Assembly (NCBI GenBank): GCA_021397835.1 | Contig: JAJFZO010000889.1 | Coordinates: 5,270,001-5,334,000, forward strand | Direction of reading: 5' to 3' | From: Moringa oleifera | Lineage: Eukaryota; Streptophyta; Magnoliopsida; Brassicales; Moringaceae | DNA length: 64,000 bases | Part shown: piece after piece, positions 1-12,700 of the stretch | Layout of the letters: each line of letters opens with the position of its first letter | Numbering within the stretch: position 1 is the first letter of the stretch | Notes under the pieces: model-generated | Seen by the model: only the letters and a program-made list of their open reading frames with translations | Told to the model about the DNA's origin: nothing | Databases searched by the model: none | Position numbers and translations under genes: made by a program

Positions 1-1157
1 AAAGATGACCCAACAATTATGGCCTGGGAGCTAATGAATGAGCCTAGATGTACATCAGATCCCTCAGGCAGGACCATTCAGGTGCAGCAACATCTTTTTC
101 ATCTGATTTTTGCGTTGGAAGCTCCATTTATTTCAATTTAACATCTAACAAGAAAGCATCTCGTTCAATTTAATCCCCTTAACAGCTTGAGCTCTTGTTT
201 TGGTGGTTGTTAACCTGTTTCATATCTTAATTTAAACGAATTTCATGCTGATTTGTAGTCCTTGGTGCTTGTATTATAGGCTTGGATAATGGAAATGGCT
301 TCCTATGTGAAATCAATAGACAGAAACCACTTGCTGGAAGCTGGGTTAGAAGGTTTTTACGGGCCATCAACGCCTCAGAGGAAGAGTCTTAATCCAAGTT
401 TGAACATTGGAACAGATTTCATAGCAAACAATCGTATTCCTGGAATTGATTTCGCAACAGTTCACTCGTATCCTGATCAATGGTATCCATCATCTCTCAT
501 ACCTTGAAAATAATCTATAACATAAATCAACATGGTGAGATGGTATGCAATAAAGAGTGGTCAGGTGAAGTGGGTCAAATCTTGATAATAGCTATCTGCA
601 GATGCCATAAGACTGATGAAAATTTGTCGAACTTTACTGTAAGCCTAACAGAGTTTCTGGGTTGAAGTTCTTCATAATGTTATACCACGTGCAGGGTATC
701 CAGCTCCAACGATCAACTTCAACTTTCTTTCTTGAACAACTGGCTCAACGCTCACATTTATGACGCCCAATATGTTCTTCGGAAGCCAATACTAATGGCA
801 GAATTCGGGAAGTCCTGGAAGGATCCTGGCTTTAACACCTACCAGAGAGACCTGATGTTCAACACTGTATACTACAAGATATACTCATCGGCTAAACGAG
901 GAGGTGCAGCTGCAGGAGGCCTGTTCTGGCAACTTCTAAGCGAAGGCATGGACTCATTCCAAGATGGGTACGGGATAATTTTGAGCCAAAGCTCCTCAAC
1001 TGCAAATGTGATCGCACAGCAGTCTCGCAAGCTGTACCAAATCCGCAAGATCTTTGCGAGAATGAGGAATGTCCAGCGGTGGAGGAGAGCTAGAGGCATT
1101 AGGAGTCCGAAATGGCACAGAAGAAACAGAAACAGAGGCAGGCCAATCGGAAACTGA
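1..1157 (+). CDS. Mannan endo-1,4-beta-mannosidase, GH5 family (3' part, 5' truncated by window edge)
   Basis: Secreted or cell-wall glycoside hydrolase that cuts the beta-1,4-mannan backbone of hemicellulose. Visible exons are 1-81, 280-482 and 695-1157, with donors at 82 and 483 and acceptors ending at 279 and 694; the phases join cleanly into about 249 residues. The first exon carries the GH5 acid/base motif (WELMNEPR, Glu in NEP). The last exon carries the nucleophile region ([11 protein letters not shown], Glu in AEFG) and a later GGLFWQLL strand. The protein ends in a basic tail rich in Arg and Asn, as in plant MAN2/MAN6-type enzymes. The N-terminal exons, including any signal peptide, lie to the left of the window. 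The open reading frame that runs past 482 is intron read-through. The family call is firm; the exact paralogue is not. Confidence 0.93.
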
Positions 1158-1856
1158 CAATTTGCAAGTTCATAAGGTTTTAGGACATGAGTGTTCTCCT
1201 AGAGATGAATGTTGTTCGTCCAGGAGGGTTATGAGGATTAATTAGTGGTAGCCTTATGTGTCTGCTTTCTTTATGTTGTAAACCGAGTTTGTTCAGTGAA
1301 ATTCTCCTGTCTTGCTGTAATTGAATGGCTTGAAAATCCAATCCCAAATGGCTGAGTGTTAGTGTAAATACTCCCCAGATTCGTAATTATAAATCATTCT
1401 CTAACCCAATCTTTACTCATAATGACTTTTGTTAACCACGATTAGAAGAATATTATAAATATCTAGGATTCACTTTCCAACGAGGAGCTCATTTTAGCTG
1501 AAAACAAGTTTTAGGCGTAAAACTGAAAGGAAGATGGAAGTTCCCTTTTTACCTTTGCTTGTGTATATTATTATTTATGGCGAACTACGCGCAGTTGACT
1601 AAGCAAACCGATTAACGGCGTGAAGTTTTTTATGGATTTCAATCCGGTGTCGTATCGATCAGTCCTAATCTGAGACCATATATCGTTTCATATTAGAGGG
1701 ACCGAATCCGGCCCATTTTGATTTTACATTTACTAGGCCAGGCTGAGAGATCTATGATAGTGAGCCTTTAGCCCACCTTTTGGGCCATATTGGGCTGAGC
1801 ATTCCCACTTTGTGAAATTTTGGTTCAAATCAAATCAGAACCGACCACTGCCTCGC
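1158..1856. other. Intergenic: mannanase 3' region and PPR gene upstream region
   Basis: About 700 bp without a supported gene. It must hold the mannanase 3' UTR and the promoter of the PPR gene. I see no clear TATA box, repeat or RNA gene. The PPR reading frame extends upstream in frame to a GTG at 1812, but there is no ATG before 1857. Confidence 0.6.
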
Positions 1857-4022
1857 ATGGCGGCTTCTCTAACGGGCAAAACATGGTTTTCATCGCTGAA
1901 GCCATACGTGAATATTGGGAGATTATGCAGAGCCTCAAGCCTCGCTTGCGCAGAAGGCAGGGATTTGCTAGTTGTAGAGACAACGCCAAGCGAGTTATTG
2001 TGCAAAACCGATTCACCGGATCATGTACACATGCTTGAAGTAAATTCTCAATTGAAGCAATGGGTGAAAGCCGGTCGCTTGCGTGATGCTCGCCAAATGT
2101 TCGGGAGTATGCGGCATAGAGACGAGATTTCATGGACCACTATGATTTCTGGTTATGTCAATGCTATGGACTCAACCGAAGCGTTGGCATTGTTCTCCGA
2201 TATGTGGGTCGAGCCTGGCCTGTGCATGGACCCCTTCGTTCTTAGCATTGCTCTTAAGGCTTGTGCGCTAAATTTCAACTTGAATTATGGAGAATCTTTG
2301 CATGGGTTTGCGTTGAAAACTGGTTTTATTAACTCAATATTCGTGGGTAGCGCTCTTCTGGATATGTACGCGAAAACTGGCAAGATTGAGGAAGGTTGTA
2401 GAGTTTTCGATGAAATGCCGATGAGAAATGTAGTATCTTGGACTGCTGTTATCACTGGGCTTGTTCGCGGGGGTCATAATAAGGAGGGCTTGTTGTACTT
2501 CTCAGAAATGTGGAGATCAAAGGTGGTTCCTGATTCATATACATTTGCTATTGCGTTGAAGGCCTGTGCTGATTCGGGTTCTTTGAATTATGGGAGGGAG
2601 ATTCACACTCATACAATAAAGAGAAGTTTTGATGTTAGCTCCTTTGTGGCTAATTCTCTTGCTACTATGTACAACAAGTGTGGGAAATTAGACTATGGTT
2701 TGCGTTTGTTTAACAGAATGCATACCCGGGATGTGGTTTCTTGGACAAGTATTATGACTACTTATGTTCAGATGGGTCGAGAAGAAGAGGCCATCAAAGC
2801 TTTTATACAAATGAGAGAATCTGGTATCAGTCCTAATGAATTCACTTTTGCTGCAGTCATCTCTAGTTGTGCTGGACTTTCCAAAATTGAATGGGGTGAG
2901 CAACTTCATTCGCATGTTTTACGTCTAGGTCTGGCAGATTCTTTGTCAGTGGCCAATGCAATAATGACCATGTATTCAAAATGTGCAAAGTTAAGCTCAG
3001 CTTCCATGGTGTTTTATGGAATGTGCAGAAAGGATATTATTTCATGGAGTGCTATTATTGGCGGGTACTGTCAAGCAGGCTGTGGAGAAGAAGCTTTTCA
3101 ATATTTCTCGTGGATGAGAAGGGAAGGGCCAAGACCAACTGAGTTTGCTTTTGCTAGCTTGTTGAGTGTGTGTGGGAACATCGCAATTCTGGAGCAAGGG
3201 AGGCAAGTTCATGCTCATGCACTCTTCATTGGGTTAGACCAAAAACCTATGATACAGAGTGCTTTAATCAATATGTATTCAAAATGTGGTAGTATTAGAG
3301 AAGCTTCAAAAATCTTTGATGAGGCAGAAAGTGATAATATTGTATCATGGACAGCCATGATCAATGGATATGCTGAACATGGATACAGCCAAGAAGCCAT
3401 TGATTTGTTTGAGAAGATTCCTGAAGTTGGTCTAAAACCTGACCCTGTGACTTTCATTGGTGTTCTAACAGCTTGTAGCCATGTTGGACTGGTTGATCTT
3501 GCTTTTCACTATTTCAATTCAATGAGTGAGAAGTTCCAAATAAGTCCTTCAAAAGAACACTATGGCTGCATGATTGATCTCCTCTGCCGAGCTGGAAGAT
3601 TAAATGATGCAGAACAGATGATTACAAGTATGCCATGTCAGAAGGATGATGTTGTTTGGTCAACTCTTCTAAGAGCATGCAGAGTCCATGGTGATGTTGA
3701 CTGTGGAAGACGCACAGCAGAGAAGATTCTTGACTTAGATCCTAGTTGTGCTGGAACTCACATCACCCTGGCTAACATATATTCTGCTAAAGGAAGGTGG
3801 AGAGAGGCAGCAGATGTAAGAAAGATGATGAAGTCAAAGGGAGTCATCAAGGAGCCAGGATGGTCCTGGATCAAGGTCAAGGATGAGGTTTCTGCATTTG
3901 TGGCTGGTGATCGGTCTCATCCACAGGGTGAAGATATATACAGCATCTTGGAGTTACTTGCATCAGGGGCAGAAACTGCTGTTAAGGAATTAGGTTTTCT
4001 TCTAAATGGCATTGAACACTAG
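1857..4022 (+). CDS. Pentatricopeptide repeat protein, PLS class with E domain (At3g47840-like)
   Basis: Probably an organelle-targeted RNA-binding protein acting in mitochondrial or plastid RNA processing or editing. It is a single exon of 721 codons from the first in-frame ATG at 1857; the frame is open to a GTG at 1812 but plant initiation at GTG is unlikely. The body is a run of 31-36-residue PPR units with repeated signatures such as VVSWTAVITGL, DVVSWTSIMTTY, IISWSAIIGGY and NIVSWTAMINGY, alternating with MYAKTGK / MYNKCGK / MYSKCGS segments. The C-terminus has the E/E+ extension (GWSWIKVKDEVSAFVAGDRSHP) but no DYW deaminase domain. The N-terminus is basic and Ser-rich, fitting a transit peptide. 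The order of motifs and wording are closest in my memory to At3g47840. The lack of introns is normal for this class. Confidence 0.95.
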   Translation: MAASLTGKTWFSSLKPYVNIGRLCRASSLACAEGRDLLVVETTPSELLCKTDSPDHVHMLEVNSQLKQWVKAGRLRDARQMFGSMRHRDEISWTTMISGYVNAMDSTEALALFSDMWVEPGLCMDPFVLSIALKACALNFNLNYGESLHGFALKTGFINSIFVGSALLDMYAKTGKIEEGCRVFDEMPMRNVVSWTAVITGLVRGGHNKEGLLYFSEMWRSKVVPDSYTFAIALKACADSGSLNYGREIHTHTIKRSFDVSSFVANSLATMYNKCGKLDYGLRLFNRMHTRDVVSWTSIMTTYVQMGREEEAIKAFIQMRESGISPNEFTFAAVISSCAGLSKIEWGEQLHSHVLRLGLADSLSVANAIMTMYSKCAKLSSASMVFYGMCRKDIISWSAIIGGYCQAGCGEEAFQYFSWMRREGPRPTEFAFASLLSVCGNIAILEQGRQVHAHALFIGLDQKPMIQSALINMYSKCGSIREASKIFDEAESDNIVSWTAMINGYAEHGYSQEAIDLFEKIPEVGLKPDPVTFIGVLTACSHVGLVDLAFHYFNSMSEKFQISPSKEHYGCMIDLLCRAGRLNDAEQMITSMPCQKDDVVWSTLLRACRVHGDVDCGRRTAEKILDLDPSCAGTHITLANIYSAKGRWREAADVRKMMKSKGVIKEPGWSWIKVKDEVSAFVAGDRSHPQGEDIYSILELLASGAETAVKELGFLLNGIEH

Positions 4023-4869
4023 CACGAAGGGTAGGGATGCTGTCAATGTTTTATCCACTGATACATCTAATCCATCCAAAAGTTGCAGCAATGAGGACAA
4101 CAGACAATGCCAAGAAGCTAATTTTTGTTAGTCTGAAAATTGAATTGGGATCTGGATGAGAATGAAGATGAGTTACTGATGAATCTGCTTGTGAGAACAG
4201 GGCAGGGATCCTGTTTTTGAAAGAATTGAGAAATCAAATGAGAAGGGCAAAATGTCACTGAATGAACATAGAGATCAAAGAAGCATTAGTGATGAATTCC
4301 ATGGTGGCACCCTTGCCCCTTGCTCAGAAGAGTGGTAACTGCATTCAACCTTCTTGAAACAAAAGATTTCAGAAATGCTGGCCAATAATGAGGAATGTTA
4401 CATTTATTTGAGCTGGTTTTGAGAATATACAGTTGATTTTAGAATTGTTGGAAATGAATTGCAGAGCATCCTGATACTTAAAGCAGATTAGGTCCTAATG
4501 GAAGAGGCAGAGACAAGAAAGGAGCCTTTTGTTAATGGGGATGGCCTCATCAAGAATTTTGTTGCCATTTTACGAAAATACTGCAAGGTAGCATTTCAAT
4601 ATTTCTCCAACCTCTTACAATAAATACATATTTGGCCTTTTTCTGGATTCTGAAGAACTGTGCTATCTTATTGCTACCTGTGTGCAGTAATTGTTTCTTC
4701 TTCCTTTCTTCACACAATCTTAATCTGTATGCTCAGCTAATTAACATACATGCATAAAAAGGAAAATATCAATTTCAACAGCTTTTAACATTTTCTATGA
4801 GAATCTACTTGCTCAATGAGCTTGTGTATAAATATCTTGCCCGTCTAACTCAACTGTTTAAAGAGTTGA
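4023..4869. other. Convergent intergenic region, PPR 3' and LPP 3'
   Basis: About 850 bp between two convergent genes. It must contain both 3' UTRs. An ATAAATA stretch near 4620 and AATAAA-like A/T-rich words are present, but I cannot place poly(A) sites. No ORF or repeat here is convincing. Confidence 0.5.
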
Positions 4870-7800
4870 TTATTCATCTCTAAACCAGTAAAGGATCACA
4901 TATAAAAGAAAGCCCACGCAAAATCCCGCAGCCCCCAAAACAACAATTATCTGTACCCAGAGGGAGGAAGCAAAGGCTTCCAGGACAATGGATTTCCAAG
5001 ATAAGTACCACAAAATGGAGAAAATGGAACCAGCAGTGGCACCCACGACTACTTGACTGATAGTATGGAGTCCCTGCGAGACCCGTAACCAAGACTGCAA
5101 CCACAATAGATAAACATGAGCAGCATGTCGATTTATTGTCATCCATATACTAAGTGATCTAAAATTAACTTACTATAACAAGAAATGGGAGTCAGGAATG
5201 GAGTAAACATGTCCAATCACATGGGTATCTGCAGAACAAGTTCTTGTGCTGCTTATCAGCCATGAACATCTTAAGGTCCAAAGCTTACTGCTACTGTGGC
5301 AATTAATTTTCTGCAGTTTGTGCTACTTCAAGAAAAAGGATTACTCTTAAATTGCTATTCATATACTTTGTACTCCAGAAATAACTTTATGATCATGGAG
5401 TCGATAGCTAGTTTATAGATTTCATGGAACTCTCCAATTCCAGTGTGATCATTATAATCCTAAACAAAATTTTAGGTGATGGATCTCAGAATTTTTATTT
5501 TTTATTTTTTTGGACCAGAAAGAAAGAATGGATCACACAGACAATATGCTTAAGATATGTCAATTTTAAGTTTGTACAGAAGTCAGAAAATTTTTGTCAA
5601 TGAGGAGAGTTTTAGCTCTAGAATTTCTGGGTTTTGATGTTCATATAGGCACAAGATCCAACTCCTAAGCTCTGTTGTAGTGGTCTTAAAGAGAGCTATG
5701 ATTTAGATCCTGCATTTGACTATCACTGGAACAAAAAAGAGTACTTACAAGATATGAACCAAATGTCAGGGCAAGCCCACCAATAGCCAAGGAAAGTTCA
5801 TTTACACCTAGCCATTCGAGAACTGCAACAGCACAAAAAGGCCAATTATTACATGTTTAGATGAAGCCAACATAAAAAGTTTGCTAACAAGTGCAGGGGA
5901 TTGTAAGCAGTAGTCTATGCTAATGCCATAAAAGTGATGCACATAAACACATGATCCCCCCTGACCCAGATCCCTTCAACTGCAGGAAGGAGAAATATGA
6001 AGACAACTCAGATACTCAAGGCGAATTTGAATGGCCCAGATAAACAAATTTATTGAATTTGTTTCAGATTACGTGACGGCACTTTGATCAAGAAAAGCCA
6101 TATGAAAAAAAACGGTTTTCTATGATGGAGTTGTGAAAGAAAATGAAGCCGTCTGTGTGAAAGATTATTCTAGAATGGGACAACAGTCTACAGAATGCTG
6201 AAGAGAGTGTTTCATGATGCAACTTGCAAGAATCATGCATATGTGATGAGAAAGTAACAGTCAACAAACTGATGTCTAGATATCAAAATGAAAGATTGTT
6301 ACTAGCTGGGTAATGGAGTTGTGAAAGAAAATGAAGCCGTCTGTGTGAAAGATTATTACAGAATGGGACAACAGTTTACAGAATGCTGAAGAGAGTGTTT
6401 CATGATGCAACTTGCAAGAATCATGCATATGTGATGAGAAAGTAACAGTCAACAAACTGATGAGTGTGGATATCAAAACCAAAAATTGTTACTAGCTGGG
6501 TAACCTAGCGAGAAGCATGATTGTTCTACCACTTTCGCTTTTTTCCCCTTTTTAATGTTTGCTGGACTAGACTCTTATTCTACTAGTGCATCATTTTATT
6601 ATTTAGGATCCAGTGGAATTTAAGAAACAAGAACAATATACTCAATGAAGCCAAGAAAGCATTTCACAGATTATATAATACAGCTTCACATACACTAGAG
6701 CTGGCATTCATCAACTAAGTCACAAGGGAGAGCCATTGTCAACTATAACTTAATTAATAAGTTACCAGATAAAACAGCAAAAGAGACAGTGTAGAAGATG
6801 GATTGTGCATGAGACGATGGCATCCCTGGGTCAGATCTGTTTGTTGAAACTGGTCGCTCTTGGTTTAGTATACGCTTGAGTAAAATTGATAGCATAGCAT
6901 TTAAAACAGAGCCCATGGCAGCCCATAGTGCCTCAGGATCATGCCTCCAAAGAAGAACCATACCAAAAAGGGAAGCTACAAGCCACTTACTCTGTCACCC
7001 ACAGCAAATAAACCACCAGATTATCTTCTGACAGAACTGGAAATTTCTATTAACATGAGTAAAACAAAATTAGAAACAAATGGCAGAGAAAAGACTTTAT
7101 TTGTTTTTCCTAGCAACTACATAAACCGTGATGTCCCAAAAGATCATCTGATTATGATCTTGTCTCTTGGGGCAAAATAGACTTGCACCCTGAATCCTAG
7201 GGCCTCTCAGGAAAAGGGAAACAAATCTGTTTGATATCAAACAAAAACCCTTCTTATCTCTTCATTCAAGCTCCCTCAGGCACAAATATTACACATGCTA
7301 AAAAAAAAAAAAATTCAGACATTTCATAGACTCGGAAGCAAAGTCCAAACTAAAGAAAGTAGAAGCATATATGACCGGCAAAACAAGATCTAATAATGAG
7401 GCACAGAGCAACTAGCAGTGAATTGCTTATTTTTTATTTCACATTAAGCTTAAAGCTCAGGATACAGAGATTGCAACAACCAGAAGATGAAGTCTTGACC
7501 ATTAGGGCAAAACAATTCCATCAAAGCAGAGTTATATCTTGCAATAATCCAATAGAACTTCATACAGATCATTTCTGAACTTCTAAGTAAGAAGCCCAGC
7601 TCTTTACCTCCTCATAAATACACTACAATAAATTCCAAATGACAATAAGGAATATCTTTTAGGTTTGGACAGCATACTAACCAGACGATTAAGGGTGGAT
7701 TCAAACCCACCGGACAATAACTCGCGCCGAAACTCCGTTGACCCATCAATGAAAGCCTCTTGTTCAAGTACTTGGATGCCTTCATCGCTTTTACCACTGT

Positions 7801-8017
7801 CTCTAAAAGCAGAAGTTCTAATCAAGTCAGTCATGGCTGTGGAACCCCTCAGCTTGCTCCCCCTAGATATAAACCCACCAGAGAAAACGAAGGTTGTGCC
7901 ACGAGAATGAAAGCAAAAATTGGGTTTTAGACGGAAATTATCATTATTAAACTTAGGAGAATAACAAGGGAAAAAAGCAAAGGTGGGTTGGTGGAGAAAG
8001 GCTGCTGTTGCTGACAT
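4870..8017 (-). CDS. Lipid phosphate phosphatase epsilon, chloroplastic (PAP2 family)
   Basis: Membrane phosphatase that converts phosphatidic acid to diacylglycerol, in plants placed in the plastid envelope. Exons on the minus strand are 8017-7682, 6991-6766, 5822-5749 and 5094-4870, giving 286 residues with all phases compatible. Residues 1 to about 60 are Ser/Phe/Arg-rich and hydroxylated, like a transit peptide. The PAP2 signature is visible: K151-x6-R158-P159 (KRILNQERP), PSSH at 170-173 and R216-x5-H222 (RVSQGLH). The third motif lacks the usual downstream Asp and reads HTISQV; from memory this is also so in Arabidopsis LPP epsilon proteins. Several hydrophobic spans surround these motifs, and the C-terminus is strongly hydrophobic (GFLLYVILYWF). 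Intron 2 carries a 189-bp tandem duplication, annotated separately. Confidence 0.92.
6124..6502. repeat. 189-bp tandem duplication inside LPP intron 2
   Basis: Two nearly identical direct copies, 6124-6312 and 6313-6502, each starting ATGGAGTTGTGAAAGAAAAT and ending near TTGTTACTAGCTGGGTAA. They differ at only a handful of positions (for example TCTAGAATGGG against TACAGAATGGG), so the duplication is recent. Minus-strand ORFs across it are not coding; the segment lies between exons 2 and 3 of the phosphatase gene. Confidence 0.9.
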
Positions 8018-11000
8018 CTCCGATCAGTTCAGAAGCAAAAATGCAGCCATGCATAACCAAAGAAGGAAAATCTAATAGCCACCATTTGAATGTTTCGGGT
8101 TCGATTTTTTCTACCGAAAAAAAAAAAAGGTAATTCCTAACTAAATCCAAATTCCTTAACGATTGGTTGACAAGAATCCAAATAGCATCGGCGTTTATTA
8201 GAGCCTTCCATTTCTGTACCTAATAGGAAGCTTTTAAAAGTATGTACAAAAGAAACTTTTTCATTTGTTGAAAATTAAAATTTGTCCCGTTGTTTGGCAT
8301 GGCGGAGGGTATCCCTGTGATGATATTCCCTGTCAGCTAACAAACAAGCTTGCTTCGTCGCACACGTGTGTTATTATACATACATAGAAGAAATCAGTTT
8401 AGGCCCACATCGACAACGGTTCAGGCCAAGCCCATCAATCCACAAGGAAATGACCCAAAAGAGAGCCCGATTGAAAATAAAACCCTACAGCAAAGCTGCA
8501 ATTTTTTTGGGTCACGATGAGGCCCATTGGTCCACAATCTTAAACTGCGCATCTCAAAGCCCATCCGATTGCCATTACAAAGAGATTCATTCTCCCGTTA
8601 TGCTTTACGTTTTCTTAATAAAGCAAATATATATATATATATATAAAAGAAAAGCTTTTTCTGAAAAAAATAAAAAAAAATTGAAAAGAGAATAAGAACA
8701 TTGATTTCATGGTGGTAAGCATCAAATCCAACGTGTTTATGGCGTGTACTACATCTATAAGAACATCGGAATATCACCAATGTCCCGTAATATAAAGCAA
8801 TGTGAATCTCAAGTCAATATGTTATAGATCTCGAATATGCCAGAAACAACCATCATACTATATACATATACATATTATTGCTTGATTGTTATTTCATGAA
8901 CATATATATTTTGCTACGGCATAATTAAATGGACCACAGAAAATTAATTAAAAATTAAATGTAAAAAAGGAGAGTTTAACTCAAAGTTCAAGAATCCCTA
9001 AGTGCCTTTTATATATATTCCCGGAATCATCTTTACAGGCAAGACAGTCTCATCGTGCTGCTAATATGGATTAAAATCACTTTTCCGAAGTTGAAATTTA
9101 TAAGTTTCACGGATGCGGAATTGCAGATTCCATGGGCATAATTTTTCGACCACTAAAGCAAGCTTTTTAACATTTTAATACATATTCTTTTACTACACGG
9201 ATTGCTTTTTGTTCCGGATAATCTAAATTTGTGTAGGACATGCTTTTTTGACATAAACGTACATGTTGGGAATTCAAAGAATAAAATCAAAGGTGCAGAA
9301 TATGTGGAATAAATGGAGCCCCCATGTTCATATACCCATCTAGATTCTTCTATTTTTTTTTTATTTTTTCCGTTATTATTTGTTTTATTATGATTTTCAA
9401 TTATTTATTTTAAAAAAATTTATTTGTACAGTTTGATTATTATTTAATTATTATAACATTATGCTTGATATCGAATTAAATAAACTCAACTATCATTAAA
9501 TTAGACTATGTAAGTCAAAAGACAGATTGAATGAGAAACCATTCTTAATGCATAGTTTATTTGCCTCTTATGTGTATTTAGGTTGAGTTGAAATTGGATC
9601 AAAATTATATTAATGTAACGATATGTTCAATGTAATATAAAATAAGATTGAAATTAATTATAATTGGTTTATAAAAATAAATATAATATAATATTTATTA
9701 TAAAGTTAAATTACATTATAAGTAATTGAAAGAAAAAGTGATTGTTTGAATTTTTTTGTTTTATTTTAAATTTTTTAATTATATTTTATCAAATTTTTGA
9801 CTCAAAAAGATGTTATTATAAAGTAAATTTTATAAATATGATTAGTAAATAAATGTTAATTATAAAATATTGGATGAATAATACTAACATCTTTTCATAT
9901 AGTTTTATTACTGCAAAAACATTTTTTTTTACTTAGAATAACTTGAAAATTAAATGAAATGTTCGTTATGAGTTTGAATGGCAATATAATTAATCAATTA
10001 ATTAATATAGTTTTTAAAAATTATATTATTTTATAGAGATATATTTAATTAATATGAAATATAATTTGGAATAATTTTATTTCATCAAAGTAAACAAATA
10101 AAGTTATCTCTTTTAATTAGAGAAAATAGATGTGACAAAGCTTATCCCAATCCATAGTTATAACAAACATAAAACCGAGATAAAAGTTATCCAATCTCAA
10201 TCTCATCTCAGTTTAACAAAACTGATATTATTTTAAAGAAAAAAAAAAACAAATGGAGTCCCTTGTGGTAGGAAGCGAGATGAATTGATGCCATAATGCA
10301 TTGTAACATCAAAGAGAGGATCTTTACCCATTTGATGTGCTTATAAACAAAGTTGGTAACCATAAATGTCTCTATCATGTCAACTCGACAAGGCTCATCT
10401 TTTCTCTGTTTACAATGTTCGTCGATATCCTGCAAGAGGAACAAAACCCTCTGCGCTTTCTCTAACTGGGGCTTTCTCTCTCAAAAGATTGCAAAAAAAA
10501 AAAAAAAGTACATGTTATCAGAGACAATTTTCTTTGTAAGGCCATCTCTGCTCTACTTGGACCACGGCCTGGGAAAGCGACGATACTGAGTAGGGGCCTG
10601 GAAGATCTAAACACCGTCTACGAGCACAAAAAGCAACCTAATTAGGCAAAAAAAAAAAAAAACCGACAACATTTACGTTATGCTTCAACGGAGAAATTGG
10701 GCATCTGCTAGTTTTGCATGTGAAGCTTTTTCTCGAGTGAAAGCGTTGATTGATGAAACTGTGATGGATGTATGCGACAATGCAGAGAGAGAGAGAAGGG
10801 TAGGGGTCCATGTGAGAGGAAGACAATTGGCAAGCCCTAGGGAGTAGATAAGAAGAGAAGAAGGGGGTTGGCATTTTTGAAAGAAGAGACCCTGGAGAGG
10901 CGTCCATCACTCTGTCAAACTCAATCTCAACGTACACAGTAAGTACCCACAGAGACATACAAACAAACACATAGGCGACAGGGCTTGGTCCCATAGAAAT

Positions 11001-12540
11001 AAGGTCTGTTTAACAGCGTCTGCTTGCTTTTCATAATTATTGATGTTGGAGGCTATCAACAGTATCATGGACTGCATACTTGTTACAACAGTCAACTTTG
11101 AATCCACGACTGTGACCATGTAACTCAAGCCATACTCAGATTTGTTAACGGGTCTGTCAGCTCGAATGAACTTGAAATCTTCGTACCCATTTGTCTTTCT
11201 TTTTATGGGTCTTCATGATTTACTAAATGAAACCAAGCTTGACCCAGTTTACACGTAAGACAATTAGAAAATTTGAAATTTTGGTAAGAAAAAAGATTTG
11301 GGACTCCTCTGCTGGTACTCTGCTTCAGGAGTCTATTTGTGCACCCTTTTGTCTGATCAAATTGTAATTTTTAATAATGAACAAGATCAGGGGGCTGGGC
11401 TTATGTCGATCCGGGTGCTCGCTGGCAACCAAGTGGCCCGTGAATCCCACCTGTGTTGAAATAATTGAGAGACCCATAAATTAAATAATTGAAAACAGAA
11501 CTCCTCCTTGTTGCTTCCTCCTCGGGCCATACCCCTAGAGAATATAACATATACCTTCTTTTTTTTTCTTCTCTGGCTGGGTGCAAGTATGCAAGATTTA
11601 TTACCAGAAATCTTTTCTCGAGAATCCCTTGGAAACAGAGAAACCGTACTTGAAGAAAATTTAAGAGAAGCTACTGTTTTGTTTTCTCTGAAAGTGAAAC
11701 CGAGCAATTAGGAAAACTACTAAATTCAGGTTGGCAGCTGGAATTTTTATTTCTTTTGCGTGAATAAATTCGGACACAAACAATCGCGTGTCTGACCATC
11801 ACATCTTCTCTCCCTGCTCTCTGCCTGTACAGGGAGGCTCTGTTTTCCCATAAGAATCAAGAAAAAAAAAAAAGGAAATTAGAAGGAGAAAAAGAAAAAA
11901 AGACGAGTTGGATAACATAATGCATCAATGCTATTTTAAGTAACAATTTTAAGTAATTTTTTTTTTAAATCCGTCAAAGGGGAAAAAAAAAATGAAGGCC
12001 GTACAGTGAGTATCAGGACCTCGTGATAAGACGTGGCAAGCAACCTGCTGCAGCTATGGTATACGGAAATGATTTACTGAGTACACCGTAACTTGTGCAC
12101 CCTCTCGCGTACTCCTCTTGAGTCTTTCCTGGCTTTGAATGCTTCCTATAACTGCTACGGCTGTGTAAGCCACCCACCTTAATGCCATTAAAGCAACAGG
12201 AAAACGTGACCAGTTAATCTAATCTTCGACAGAAGCCAAGTCAAGTGGTCATTGTGTTCTTCCAGGGACCAGAACTAGGATGACACACAGCTCACTTGAA
12301 AACTTCGATTTCTAGTTGTATTCAGGGTCACGCACTAGCTATTAACTCCGCCGAACAGGCTACTCTCTCGTCTCTCTTTCAAAAGGAAAGAGAAAAGAAA
12401 TGGAACAAGGAATATTGTGATAAAAAGATACCAACGTGGAATGCTGTATGGGCCCGGCCACGATAGGAAAGCTTAATCCACGCCGGTCTGATTGATTAAT
12501 TTCAGTTTCGTATAATTAATGGAGTTTGCTTTTAGAAATG
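8018..12540. other. Long non-coding interval (LPP upstream region and AT-rich DNA)
   Basis: About 4.5 kb without a gene I can support. It begins with the LPP promoter. There is a short AT microsatellite at about 8628-8645. A very AT-rich stretch runs from about 9340 to 10140 with no coding potential. Between 10200 and 12000 the base composition is more balanced, and several short ORFs overlap on both strands, but none has a family signature, a good start context or a splice pattern. Several poly(A)/poly(T) runs (near 10233, 10493, 10649, 11862) might be relics of retroposition, but I see no element attached to them. Confidence 0.5.
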
Positions 12541-12561
12541 GAGTGGATGTTAGGGGGAGGC

Positions 12562-12568
12562 TATAAAA
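12562..12568 (+). promoter_or_regulatory. Candidate TATA box of the DUF4408/DUF761 gene
   Basis: TATAAAA in a GC-richer context, about 300 bp before the ATG at 12861. It is followed by a pyrimidine-rich leader that includes a CT dinucleotide run at about 12650-12670. This is typical of a plant core promoter with a Y-patch leader, but no transcript evidence is available. Confidence 0.5.
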
Positions 12569-12647
12569 GAAGATTTCGCCATGGACAGAGTTCAGTCTCC
12601 TCCAGCAGAAGTCATTCTTCTTTCCGCAAACAAGGCAGCACCCTCCT

Positions 12648-12700
12648 TGCTCTCTCTCTCTCTCTCTCTGCAGCTAGCTTTCCTGTTTTTTTTTTTTTTT
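12648..12700 (+). repeat. CT microsatellite and poly(T) tract in 5' leader
   Basis: A run of about ten CT dinucleotides at roughly 12650-12670 is followed within 20 bp by an uninterrupted T tract near 12687-12702. Both lie between the TATA-like box and the start codon of the downstream gene. They are likely to be length-variable. Confidence 0.75.

Noticed and set aside
1812..1856. Extension of the PPR protein to an upstream GTG
   Set aside because: Plant nuclear genes start at ATG; the first in-frame ATG is at 1857 and is followed by a plausible transit peptide.
7688..7712. GGATTCAAACCC resembling a tRNA T-arm
   Set aside because: It lies inside exon 1 of the phosphatase gene and no acceptor or anticodon arm can be paired around it.
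10208..11707. Cluster of overlapping short ORFs on both strands
   Set aside because: No domain signature, no coherent exon phases, no codon bias, and several are interrupted by poly(A)/poly(T) runs; treated as chance.
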